A DNA stretch of 64,000 nt from Flaccisagitta enflata (taxonomy: Eukaryota; Chaetognatha; Sagittoidea; Aphragmophora): the NCBI GenBank assembly GCA_965153355.1, contig OZ231126.1, positions 68,882,001 through 68,946,000 of the forward strand, written 5' to 3'. Under the pieces are notes generated by a model. It ran no database searches. It saw only the letters and a list, made by a program, of their open reading frames with translations, and was not told where the DNA came from. Each line of letters starts with the position of its first letter. Within the stretch, counting starts at the first letter, position 1. The position numbers and the translations under genes are program-made. This document shows positions 31,747 to 42,757 of this stretch, piece by piece.

Positions 31747-32982
31747 TTTTTCTTTTTCCTTCTTCCTTTCGCGGGTTCATCCACAACCCCTGTAGACCAA
31801 GCTTCCTCAATTTTTGATACGAGCCTCGGACTCCTAAAAACAAAAACAGGAACAAAGTGGGCAGGGGCGTAAATGCGCGTTTTCATACTTCCAGACTCGA
31901 TCACACGGAACGGTGCACCGGCCGACGGACCAATGGACCGACGGACGGACAAGACCCCTTATAAAGTCGCTTATCCGTTACTAGAAAGGCAACCAATCAA
32001 CAGTCAGACATGTATACAAACACATGACCTAAAAACAAGCTTACATGCAAGCATATAGGCAAACAATCAGGCAAACAGTCATTTAACATTCCCATGTCAT
32101 ACTCCCATTACCATACCTCCTCAGATTGGACAAATCCGATTCTGGAACGTTAAACCGTCTCTTCGCCGGTGCCAATTCCTCTTCACTAGAAGACGCCACC
32201 TTTCTCTTCCTCCCTCTTCTATTACCGTCTCCTATCTCCGCGTCAATACCCTCTCTTGGTAATTCAACGGATACACCTTCGCTACCAACGCCGCTGTCAG
32301 CCACTCCGCTTCCAGCGCCACTTTCAATTGTTGCTTCCCCTCCACCGCTGTCAGCCTCCGCACCTCCGTCGGTATTAGGTAACGATGGCCTCATAGAATT
32401 ACTATCTTGTTCATGCAAAGCGCGCACTCTCAATAAATCCTCTTTGATAATTTGAGCGTCCCCACTCCTCAGAGATGCTATTGAGGCTTTTATTTGCATT
32501 AAAGCTTCAATAAAAATTGTGCAGCCAATTGGGATTTGCGCTGCGTTTGACGTCACACAAAATGAAATCAAATTTTTTATGTTTGAGAACTTTATCACTT
32601 CAGATTGCACTATGATCTCAAAAGTATTTTTGTCATAGTCAATTAAGTTACTTCGATTTATTTCATCCAAAATTGTTTCACCAAGTTGACGCTCTTTATT
32701 CCCACTTAATCCGCTCAAAACAGCATCAGATTCGTTGCTAGGAGCCAATGGCACATTACCATTATTGTTAGAATTCAATGGTGCATTTCCATTGGGGGCA
32801 TTGTTGCTGTTTGTCTGACTACTTCCTGTTGCACTTTGTCCACTTTTCAAAAGGGATAATTTTTTCCCCTCAACAAGGCCTTTAATCTTCTCAATCTTTT
32901 CCTCGCATGAAGTCCCTTCCTCGTCTAGAACCGACTTCAAAAAAGGAGATTTCACATAACTAGTGGGATTAGTAGAACTCAT
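31743..32982 (-). CDS. Two-exon nuclear-type protein of the viral array
   Basis: Exon 1 is 32982-32117 (ATG at 32982, MSSTNPTSYVKSPFLK; a GTG lies seven codons upstream). Exon 2 is 31833-31743 (SPRLVSKIEEAWSTG to a KGRRKKKK end). Donor AGGAG/GTATGG and acceptor TTTTTAG/GAGTCC join in phase 2. The middle has a conserved-looking block (LGETILDEI, IKFSNIKNLISFC, PIGCTIFIEALMQI) resembling the SNI...P-G...F motif seen beside Polintons (from memory). Then Gly/Ser/Asp-rich sequence and an NLS-like RRGRKRKV. The intron (32116-31834) contains a family A insertion. The TGA overlaps the integrase ATG. Confidence 0.55.
31852..31985 (-). mobile_element. Family A element inside a viral-gene intron
   Basis: GTGGGCAGGGGCGTAAATGC, GACGGACCAATGGACCGACG and a degraded head (AAAGTCGCTTATCCGTTAC). 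Lies wholly within the 283-bp intron of the two-exon gene. Confidence 0.75.
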
Positions 32983-32995
32983 TTTTTTTCGCCCA

Positions 32996-33325
32996 TCAAT
33001 CACATTCTAAACAGTTGTTTATAAAATCATACAAAATATGATTGTAAAACAATTTTTGCTCCTTTTTTGAACACCGTAAGAATCTCTTTTTTCGTTTTTT
33101 TAAAGAAATTTTTTTACTTTTTAAGAATTTCAAAAGTTTTATGTTTTTGGCAATGTATTTCAAAGTTTTTGATGAGAAACAATGCTTCAGCTTTGATTTC
33201 ATGCAATTTTTCACAATTTCAATTATGCATACGAAAACGTTGGTCTTCAAATCCTTAGTAAACAAGGAGTCAGTGACACAAGCATCTAAGAATGATCTTA
33301 AATGCTTTTTTTTCCGACACGCCAT
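32996..33325 (-). CDS. Small basic protein of the viral array
   Basis: 109 aa, ATG start (MACRKKKHLRSFLDAC), very Lys-rich with NIKLLKFLKSKKISLKKRKK. The pattern of alternating Leu and Lys with SKKISLKKRK resembles a small open frame commonly seen beside Polintons (from memory, no function known). Begins 11 bp after the ATPase stop and ends 13 bp before the next ATG. Confidence 0.6.
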   Translation of the reverse strand: MACRKKKHLRSFLDACVTDSLFTKDLKTNVFVCIIEIVKNCMKSKLKHCFSSKTLKYIAKNIKLLKFLKSKKISLKKRKKRFLRCSKKEQKLFYNHILYDFINNCLECD

Positions 33326-33336
33326 AGATTGACTGC

Positions 33337-34020
33337 TTACTGTACTTGCACACTATCAATCTCTCCCTGATCATCCGATTCTGAGTCCGACTCGTGGAAG
33401 GAAAGAACTTGATCATCTGACGACATTAAAGTATTCATCCAAACCGAAGGCCGTCGACACAAAGGAGAAACACAAATCAGTAAAAACTTATATTGTTCAC
33501 TTTGAACATAGCGTTCAAATATTTTCCACAATGTCAGATCTCCTTTAAGCTTAACAAAATATCGATCCAAATTTCTTTTGATAGTTTTAACGTCGTGATT
33601 GGATCTCCACAGGACAATATGGGTTGAGTTAACCAAAAGGCCATTCAGTTTGGACGACTTCAGGAACATGTCATATTGCTGTGCCACATAAAATGTCACA
33701 ATTTGATAATGGTGATTCCATACACTACTGAGGTTCAAAAGAGTTTCCCTCAGTGGCTCACTTGATAAAGCTTGTACATGAAAGTCGTCAAAAATTATAC
33801 AAGTGGATCCTTTTTCAATTCCCAAACTTTCGATAAAATTTGTCTCTGGAATCTTTCTTAGGAACAATCCTTTAATATCATTTTTTTCAGAAAAAAACTT
33901 TCTCAATTCTGTCACAGCACTACACTCCTCGCGAAAAAAATAAATGACCTTTGTTGGCTTGGTCACAAAATGATTTTGATGGTCTTTAATTGTCTCCAAT
34001 AAAAATGTAGTCTTTCCTTT
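33337..34020 (-). pseudogene. A32/FtsK-type packaging ATPase, damaged N-terminus
   Basis: Open frame of about 228 codons. It begins at the P-loop remnant KGKTTFLLETIKDH. The codon just before it is TAA (34023-34021) and the frame before that reads AYSIYG, so a stop lies inside the phosphate-binding loop. Walker B is TCIIFDDFH (about residue 65 of the piece from TTG 33999), followed by SSVWNHHYQIVTFYVAQQ, the HH and Gln sensor region typical of A32-like packaging ATPases, and a C-terminal FLLICVSPLCRRPSVWM. The family pumps DNA into capsids. A TA-flanked MITE lies 18 bp upstream. Alternatively the AG of AAAAAG/GAAAG is a splice acceptor and an earlier exon supplies the P-loop start; no such exon was found. 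Confidence 0.7.
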
Positions 34021-34038
34021 TTATCCATAAATTGAATA

Positions 34039-34328
34039 TGCAACAAAAAATACTTTTAACTAGTTATTATCAAAAGTATTAGAACAAAAGTATTAGAACA
34101 AAGTATTGGCCTCAAATTTCTAAGAAAAATATTTTTAATCAAAAGTATTAGAACAGGGTATTGGGCTTAAATTATTTCTATAAAAATATTTTCCAATCAA
34201 AAGTATTAGAACTAGGTATTGCCCTCAAATTTCTTTGAAAAATATTTTCCAATCAAAAGTATAAGAACTAGGTATTGGCCTCAAATCTGAAGTCTTATTT
34301 TAGCTACCAAAAGTATTTTTTTGTTGCA
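34039..34328. mobile_element. TA-flanked MITE upstream of the ATPase
   Basis: Ends TGCAACAAAAAATACTTTT and AAAAGTATTTTTTTGTTGCA bordered by TA (34037-34038, 34329-34330). The core is a roughly 63-bp tandem repeat containing CAAAAGTATTAGAAC and TTGGCCTCAAATTTCT. Confidence 0.8.
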
Positions 34329-34399
34329 TACCACAATTACTATTTCCCAGTAAAAGTAGAAAACTTGACGGAGGATATTTATGAGTTTTTGTGGAATAA

Positions 34400-35330
34400 A
34401 AATTTTCATTTAATTCAGCCATCATTATGAATAAAAATTGTAAAATCATGCTTATATATATATATGCTTTTCCTCTTCCTCTTCCGCCTCCTTATATTTC
34501 TTTTCTATCTTTCTTTTCCTCCATTTCTCTTCCTCTTCCTATTAACTTTCATATATTTTTTTTCTTTATTTCCTGTTCCTCTTCCTCTTCCTCTTCCTCA
34601 CTCCTCTTCCTCCTCCATTTTTTTCATGTCATGTTTTCTGTCTTTCTATGTCTGTCTTTCTATCTCTGTTATCTTTTCGCTCTTTCTATCTCTGTCTTTC
34701 TATCTATGTTGTTCTATCTCATGATCAAACTAACCTGTATTGTCTATCTTTCATCTTAGCCGTCAACTGACTATAGAACCATTAGGTAACTAACCGTATT
34801 TTACACCATATAAATGTTACCAAAAATGCTCAAACCAAAATCTTCAAATTTACCAATACTATAAATATACCTTACTATGTCCCTTTAATCTTCCTACCTT
34901 TCATATCACATTTACTATGCCATTTTGTATTTCAAAACTTCATTTTGCCTTTACAATTCTCTTTAAAAAAATTTCAATCAAAACAACCTTTAAAATAACA
35001 ATAAAAAACCTTTTCAGGCATTATAATTTACCCAATTTCTCATACAACAACCAAAAACGTACCATCAATACACCTAAAATGGACTACCAAAAACCTGAAA
35101 GGGTATACCAAAATACCTAAGAAGAACCTCAAAAACCTTAAACCTGCCATTCCAATATACTTATACATCCATATATCAAAATTTACTTTTTCAATAAGCC
35201 TTTCAAGGTTTTTTAACCATTCCTTATATCTGTGCATCTCCTCCTCATCCCTTTCCTCTTTATTTTCCTTAACTCAGCCGTTCCTAATTTCTCAGCTCTA
35301 TACCAAGTACTTCTCCTTTTCATCTAAGAA
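34400..35330. other. Pyrimidine- and AT-rich, no gene
   Basis: CTTCC-rich low complexity (34470-34720), then AT-rich sequence. Searched for polymerase B or protease remnants on both strands; none recognised. Confidence 0.5.
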
Positions 35331-35334
35331 GAAA

Positions 35335-35570
35335 CAAAAGGCCAATGTCAGAAAGTACACGAACTAGGTACGGGCTATGATTTTGGCAGCCAAAGCCGAA
35401 TCACGGAAGGTACAAGTTCATGGTACGGGCTATGATTTTGGCAGCCGGAGCCCAAATCATGGAAAGTACAAGTTCATGGTACAGGCCATGATTTTGGCAG
35501 CCGGAGCCCAAATCACAGAAGGTACAAGTTCATGGTACAGACTGTGATTTTGGCGATAGTAGTAATACTT
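35335..35570. repeat. 63-bp tandem repeat, about four copies
   Basis: Each unit has GGTACAAGTTCATGGTAC, GGCTATGATTTTGGCAGCC and GAGCCCAAATCA. Confidence 0.85.
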
Positions 35571-35639
35571 CTTATCTTATAGTATTTTTTTTGAATGGTC
35601 ATCATCATTTCTATCTTTCTTTCTATCTCCTTCTATCCT

Positions 35640-35663
35640 CCTGCTATCTTTCAATGGTCATCG

Positions 35664-35694
<31 letters not shown>

Positions 35695-36650
35695 CTCTTT
35701 CTTTCTTTCTTTCTTTCTTTCTTTCCCTCTTTATTTCTTTGTTACTAACCTGTGGTCAGCTTCATTTGCTATACAAAGTATAGTAGAAGATAGTAAATAC
35801 TGTACTGTACCTTATGATTGGCCGGAGAGACGTTCACATGGCCGTAATTCTAAGTTAAAGCTTGACCAGCATAGAAATCTGGCCACTCTATAGGGATTTC
35901 AAGCTATGAACTTATACTACTAAATCAAATTTACTATAGAAATAAAGAGAGCTGTAGGTAGGAGCACTAGGTATTTCCCTTAGATTTGGTGATGACGTCA
36001 TAGTGTCCAGTTATAAATTTTACTCTATAAGACCAGAAGACTTACTACTAAAATTTTTTCTGCTAAAATTTTTTTTGTTAAAATTTTTTTTTCCTAAATT
36101 TTTCCCTTAAATTTTTTTTGCTGAAATTTTCTTCGCTGAAATTTTTTTCGCTAAAATTGTTTCGCTAAATTCTTTTTGGCTACAATTATTTTGCTAAAAT
36201 TTTTTTTGTTAAAATTTTTTCACTTTAATTTTTTTGTTTATATTTTTTTTCTAAATTTTTTTTATTGTAATTTCTTTAAAGTTGTTTTGCTAAAAAAATT
36301 TTTCATTCTAAAGATTTATAAAATTCAAACTTTTCTTGATTAAAAATGTTTTGATAAATATTTTTAAGCATAGAATAGTTTTCAGCATCAAAAATTTTTT
36401 AATTAAAACAAACTATCACATGAAAAACTTTATATTAAAAAAGAAATTCTTGACTGTTTTCATTTTTTTGCTCGAAAAATCATTTTTGACACTGTCATGC
36501 CTTTAACATATTTCTTTATAGTTAACATATTGATAAAATGATAATAAAACTGGATTTTTAATTATTTTTTTTTCAATTTCATTTCTTATTCTCTATTCAT
36601 TTTGGTACCCTTCTGCCCACAGTGTATTTTGTGTCATTTTGGCGCATAGT
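35640..36650. other. (TTTC)n and GCTAAAATTTTT minisatellite, AT-rich
   Basis: TTTC run at 35660-35725. A degenerate 15-20-bp repeat of GCTAAAATTTTTTTT lies at 36045-36300. No gene in the remainder. Confidence 0.7.
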
Positions 36651-36730
36651 GGGTAGTCAAACCAACGGCATTGGCGGCAATTAGCTGAGAGAGTCGAAAT
36701 GTAAGCTCCTTTTTGTTCATCCATTTAAAA

Positions 36731-36732
<2 letters not shown>

Positions 36733-36812
<80 letters not shown>
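36733..36812. repeat. (TG)n microsatellite
   Basis: Pure TG dinucleotide run followed by TAAGAGAGAG. Confidence 0.95.
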
Positions 36813-36821
<9 letters not shown>

Positions 36822-36896
36822 AGTTTAACTTAAGCACGAATTTCATGATTAGGGGGATGCCCCGGCCTAAGCTGCTGCAAATCAGCCTTTTTATGA

Positions 36897-37065
36897 ATTT
36901 TAAGTCGCAGAGATGCAACTCTTTACCTTGCCTCGTTGGTCCGTTTGTCGGTTGGTCTGTCTGTCCATCCGTCTGTCCAAAACATTTTTGAATTGCAAGT
37001 GTTTTTTTCATTATGGCCCCTACCCATCCGTCTTCATTATTTGTGAGATCGTGACCATATGCTAG
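36897..37065 (+). mobile_element. Family A element
   Basis: Head TTTTAAGTCGCAGAGATGC then AACTCTTTACCTTGCCTCG, GTTGGTCTGTCTGTCC tract, tail GGCCCCTACCCATCCGTC. Followed by a (GA)n run at 37093-37165. Confidence 0.7.
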
Positions 37066-37094
37066 CGGTATTTTACGGCACATACTAAGGAAAT

Positions 37095-37167
<73 letters not shown>

Positions 37168-38563
37168 ACTCGATTACATATCGACACCATGGTCAATTCG
37201 ATGAGGAAAGGACTCTCCTTTGCCCTTTTCTCTCATTTTTAGCACCTCGACCAAGCTCTCAATGGTAGATATCGCACTCTCTCTCTTCTATCTTACACCC
37301 TCCTGCTCTCTCTCGTGCTCTCTCTCCTTCTTATCGTACCCGCTCCTTTGTGTATTGCCCTGCCTCCTTTGTGTATTGCCTAACGCTTGTAGGTAGCTAA
37401 AAGTTTTGTCGGACCCTGCCAATAGAGTTCGTTGAGGATGCAGTCAGTGGGAATTTTACATTTAACTTTTTCATCACTGCACGCCCCAAGTAACTCAAAC
37501 GCGGTAGCCATGTATCTGTCACACGAATTACGGAAATTTACCCCCGTGTTCCACAAGACATCAGCCCAGAAAGGGGGGGGAGGGAGAAATAGACATGCGT
37601 ACAATGGTTATGGGGTAGCCTGTACCCCTACAGCAGGGGGGCTAGTGGGTTTGTTCCATTCGCGAAAAAAAAAGGTATCGGAAACAATTTTTTTTTCATT
37701 CAGTTTTTCTTTTATGAGTGACCGAGGCAAAACTCGATTTGGTGCTGGAAATTCTTTTTTTAGATGCGTCCCGTTCCTCCATAAGAGGGTCTGTTGATCC
37801 GTCCATCGGTCAGTCCGTTCATATGACTCTTGCACCTCTTGAAAACGCTTTTTAGGCACAATTTGGCACAATTTGGAGATGTCACACACTAAATAAAATG
37901 CTGACTTTTGGCGTGGCCGTTTTGCTGGTCCTGGCGAAAAAACAGACATTATCACGTCACCGCATCGAGAATGTTTAGCGATTGATACACGCAGACATAG
38001 TCAGGACGTTTCATTGTTCAATCGGGTTTGTTTGCATCCTCGCATCTCTATAACTGGTTGTGTCTGTTCGTCGGTTAGTGGGTCTGCTGGTCACGCAAAT
38101 GTTTGAAAAAGAATCATGACTCTTTCACCTAAAAATCAGCACCAATTGAATGATTCATTCATTCATTCATTCATTCATTCATTCATTCATTCATTCATTC
38201 ATTCATTCATTCATTCATTCATTCGTTCATTCATTCATTCATTCATTAATTCATTCATTTATTCATTCATTCATTCATTCATTCATTCATTCATTCATTC
38301 ATTCATTCATTCATTCATTCATTCATTCATTCTTTCACTTATGAAAGAAGTTCATTAGTCGTTGGCTAACTTGTCCTTGTTTTTTGTGCAAGAGTCCATT
38401 GCCTCTGTCGCTCAGGCGGAAGGGGTCTAACCAGGCTTTATGAACATGAATATGATATTAGATATTCAGGGGAAGGCTTGTTTTCATCTTTAGTGGACCA
38501 AGGTTCGTTGCTATTTGTCTACTTCTCTGTCTCTATCTGTCTATCTGTCTATTTGTCTCTGTC

Positions 38564-38627
<64 letters not shown>

Positions 38628-38868
38628 CACTGAGTTCATTTAACCACCTTTTCCATCCATTCGTTTCTTGCTTCATTTCCTATTGAATGTGACTTAAAGC
38701 GTTTTTCGTCATTTTGCCTTAATCTGTTTTCTTTGATGGATTCAATCTGTCATTATTCAAACAACCACGACGAGCTTTTCGTAGACTGCTTAAAGACCCT
38801 TCAGTCAGTGGACAAAACGATGTATGTAGAAATATCAACATGATAAGATAACTCACAAGATAAAGATA

Positions 38869-39289
38869 CACTTTTTTTTATATAAGAGACAGCATTTTTG
38901 AACTCAGCCTGGGTGCTCTTAAATTTTCATCCATTTTTAGCCTGAAATTCTCTTAAAGTGTTCTTAATTTGTTCGATGTTCATAAATGTCTAAATTGTAT
39001 AAAGATACCTTATTTAGAGCAGTTGTATCTTAAACTTGATAATTGTTATATTTTTTTTGATATGATGCCTAAGAAACTAAGAAAAGAAGTTATTTTTAAA
39101 GTTAAACAACCTATATTTCTGAAAAATTTGAATTAAATTCATTTTTTAGATAAGAAACTTGAATAAAATTATTTTTAAAAATGGCTGAAGCTGAATCTCA
39201 GCCTGGGCATTCTCTTATTTTGTTCTTAAAATTTTGGCAAATATCAGGCTCATGTCTCTTATAAACTGGTCTCTTATAAAAAAAAAGTG
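38869..39289. mobile_element. TA-flanked MITE (arm copy)
   Basis: Mirror of 4017-4438 with TA at 38867-38868 and 39290-39291. Confidence 0.85.
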
Positions 39290-39688
39290 TACTTCAATAT
39301 CAAAAGATATTTCAGTAGACTGCAATATCTCAACGCAGTGAAATCAGAAAATCTCAGCTGGATGAAAAATTTCAATGGGGTGAAACATCTCAACATGGTG
39401 AAATATTCCAATTAAGTGAAGTTTTGATACCATATTATTTAACACCACCTTATAATTATTCTAATCAGATGTAGAATCATCGACAGACTATGAATGTGCA
39501 CTTTATATCATAATCTGAAGTTTCAAAAGTATAAGTTTTCAATGATAGGATATTATGATTTCATTTCTTTGAGATATTTCACTCTTCTGAGATATTTCAT
39601 CCCACTGAAATATTTCATACTGCTGAGATTTTTTTATTTCACCCCACTGAGATATTGATATTGAATGAATGTTGTGAATTAGCTACTA

Positions 39689-40153
39689 CAGGGTGATTTT
39701 TTTCAAGTGGGGGAAAGTATCAAGACATCAAATTTGTATTTTGCAATTTTAAGATAAACCAAAGTTTGTTTATAGTTACAAACTACTTGACATTTGATAT
39801 TCAAGAAAGAAAAAATATTTTTGACCAGTTTTGACATCAATTTAGCGTAGTTGATCATCTTCAATCCATTAAATTCAGATCATTTTTTTCGCAATAATGA
39901 ACTTTTGAAAAATGCACAAAAATATTTTTTTTTCATAATTTTCTAACTTGATCCAAAAAGGTTCAATAACACTTATCATGTCCAGTGATGCTGTTGCACT
40001 TTTTACTTAAGTTGAATGACTGAAAAAAATTAATTCTCATTCAGATCTTCGTTCCCCTTAATAAGTCAATGTATTTAATACACAGTAATCATCCCAGGAA
40101 TCAAGTTCGTTAATCGAAATGAATACTTTCCCCACTTAAAAAAAATCACCCTG
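39689..40153. mobile_element. Tc1/mariner-type MITE (arm copy)
   Basis: Mirror of 3152-3617; ends CAGGGTGATTTTTTTC and AAAAAAATCACCCTG with TA borders. Confidence 0.85.
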
Positions 40154-40789
40154 TAGCTAGTGAATGAATAAATGAATGAATAGATGAATGAATGAATGAA
40201 TGAATAATTGAATGAATGAATGAATGAATGAATGAATGAATGAATGAATGAATGAATAAACTAATGAATGATCAAAAAATGAGCGAGAGAGTTTGTTGGC
40301 GGTTGCAGACACGTAACTCTAAAAGAGGCTTTGTCCGTCCGTCAGTCTGTCCATTAGAATCGGTCATCGAGTTGAAAAGTAGGGAAACGAGCGTTTTAGA
40401 TACTTTTTGTGTATGAATGAGTGTTGGGGGTGGGTTGGGGTGTGAACTGGGATTGGATGCCCCTGCCCACCCGTCCGCAACAATATTGTGACCCTGCGTC
40501 ACTTGTTGTATGACAGAGGCTTGGATTTTGACAGACAGACCAACCGAAGGACAGACATGACCCCTTAAAGAGATGCGAGGAGGCATCCAAAAAAATGCTC
40601 TTTGCATATAGGTTACTGTAGCCCACTGTAGCAATCCATCCATGCATAATATCGTAAGTCAATTCATGATCATGTGTATGACATTCGCTCATTGTCAAGT
40701 TCTCATGAAATCCATAGATGGTCTTACGCGAGTGCATGTGTTGCCTGTCCGACTTAATGTCTAAATGCCCGCTTGCTTGTCTGTGTGTC

Positions 40790-40803
40790 TCTCTCTCTCT
40801 CTG

Positions 40804-40883
<80 letters not shown>
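40790..40883. repeat. (CT)n microsatellite
   Basis: Mirror of 2441-2522 but about 10 bp longer and with fewer interruptions. Confidence 0.9.
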
Positions 40884-40885
<2 letters not shown>

Positions 40886-42131
40886 TTCACTCACTTTCCG
40901 CCTAGCACATCGCGCGCGTCAGTGGGGGGGGGGGGCGTAAACGCGTGAACGCACGAATATACACACCAATATTCATACACATAAAACAATGCTTAAGAAT
41001 GGTCTCGATGGGGTTTCTCGCAGGACGCCTTCCATCTCAGTGATAGATTTATATCTAAACGCACGCGCACGCGCACGCTCGCACGATGGCGTGCATGCCT
41101 TCGCTCGAAGTGTGCGCGCGTTTTTATAGAAGGCGATTTCCGCAATGACGCGGGCTGTTTGAGTATAATGAAATAAAAACTAAATGACCCAGGGATGTAT
41201 GAAATTGAGTTCCCCCTCTACACCATCCACCTCGACTGGAGGGATATCAAAGGGTTTGTAGAAAGCGAAGGAAAAGGAAGGGAAAAAAAAGAAAATTTAC
41301 CAAAAAATGAAACATGAATTTTGTAATGCAATGCAATGCGTTATAAGGAAAAACAAGGCCGGATACGCGGCTACCGAAGTCGCGTGCGGGTGGGCAGGGG
41401 GGAGTGATGTAACGCTCAAAAAGCAAACAGTGACTAACGGACAGACTGACAGACCGACTGACCGACCAACATAGCAGGTTGTAGAGTCACAAGCACGCGA
41501 CTAAAAAGAAGTAGGGGAGAAGGTGAATCAAAAGCGACACAATTCTCTACACCCCTGAAATGATTAAAGATTTCAGCCACCATAGTTGGATTTCTGTTTC
41601 TCTTGGATCTATTACAAAGAGGTGTGATTGTACATTATATCACATTGGTTCAAAAAACAAGGCCGTATACACGGGAATCCAGTCGCGGACGGTTGGGCAG
41701 GAGCAGTAATGCGAAAATCGGTCGGAATTCAGAAATGTTACCGACCTACAGACCGATCGACACCGCAAGGTGTAGAGTCGCGTGTCCATGATTAAAAATA
41801 GATGAAAAAATTGATATAAATAGAAGTAAACACTTACATCATAGCCAGACCGCGTAATTGTTGAAATCGCCAAAACATTCATAGTTTATGCTTACTCTCA
41901 CTTCACGTTCATCCTGACGAACGCGTACGTGCGTGCGTGCATGCGTGTGTGCGTGTGCGTGCGTGTGCGTGTGTGTGTGTGTGTGCGACGCGATGAGTAT
42001 TCTGTCAGAGGAAGATTACACCCATTAAGAAAAGCATCCTTCAAACAAACAACGTCATTAGCCTGGACTGTTTGAACGCACCAAGGCGCAGCCACGGATG
42101 AACACCAACTGTCGCCTTTTAATCGCATCAA

Positions 42132-42183
<52 letters not shown>

Positions 42184-42187
42184 TGTG

Positions 42188-42246
<59 letters not shown>

Positions 42247-42387
42247 TGTATTATTTTTACTCGCTCCTGGTTAGATTATGGCGTAAATAAATGACACTTT
42301 AAAACACCTCATGAATGAAATGAATGAAACTGCTTCATGGTTGTTATCTGAATGACACAGATAAAGCACACATAGTTTGCGGAATAA

Positions 42388-42560
42388 TGACAATGCCGGA
42401 TACACGGCCATCAGTTGCGGACGGGTGGGCAGGGGCGGAAATGCGCGTTTTCCCACTTTTCGACTCGATGGTTACGGACGGACCGACGGACCGACCGACG
42501 GACCGACCGACCAACGGACTGACAAAGCCTCTTATAGAGTTGCGTGTCCGCAACTAAAAA
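42388..42560 (-). mobile_element. Family A element (arm copy)
   Basis: Mirror of 770-941; GATACACGGCCATCAGTTGC to GTTGCGTGTCCGCAAC. Confidence 0.75.
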
Positions 42561-42757
42561 CAAACCATGAATTGCAAATGGCAAATGTCTACGCATTTAC
42601 GCATTTGCTTTGCACCTAAAATATGATATTTCAAATTTCTAGGTTTGGTTGCTATGCACTTGCTTTGCGCCTGCACATTGATATTCTAAATTTGTAGGGT
42701 TGTCACGAGTCTGACGTTGCAGCCTTACAGGTGCCCAACAAGCCTACCCTGCTTTTA

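Noticed and set aside
34400-37380. Remnants of protein-primed DNA polymerase B or a cysteine protease
   Set aside because: Both strands were read for the usual motifs; only AT-rich and pyrimidine-rich repeats were seen.
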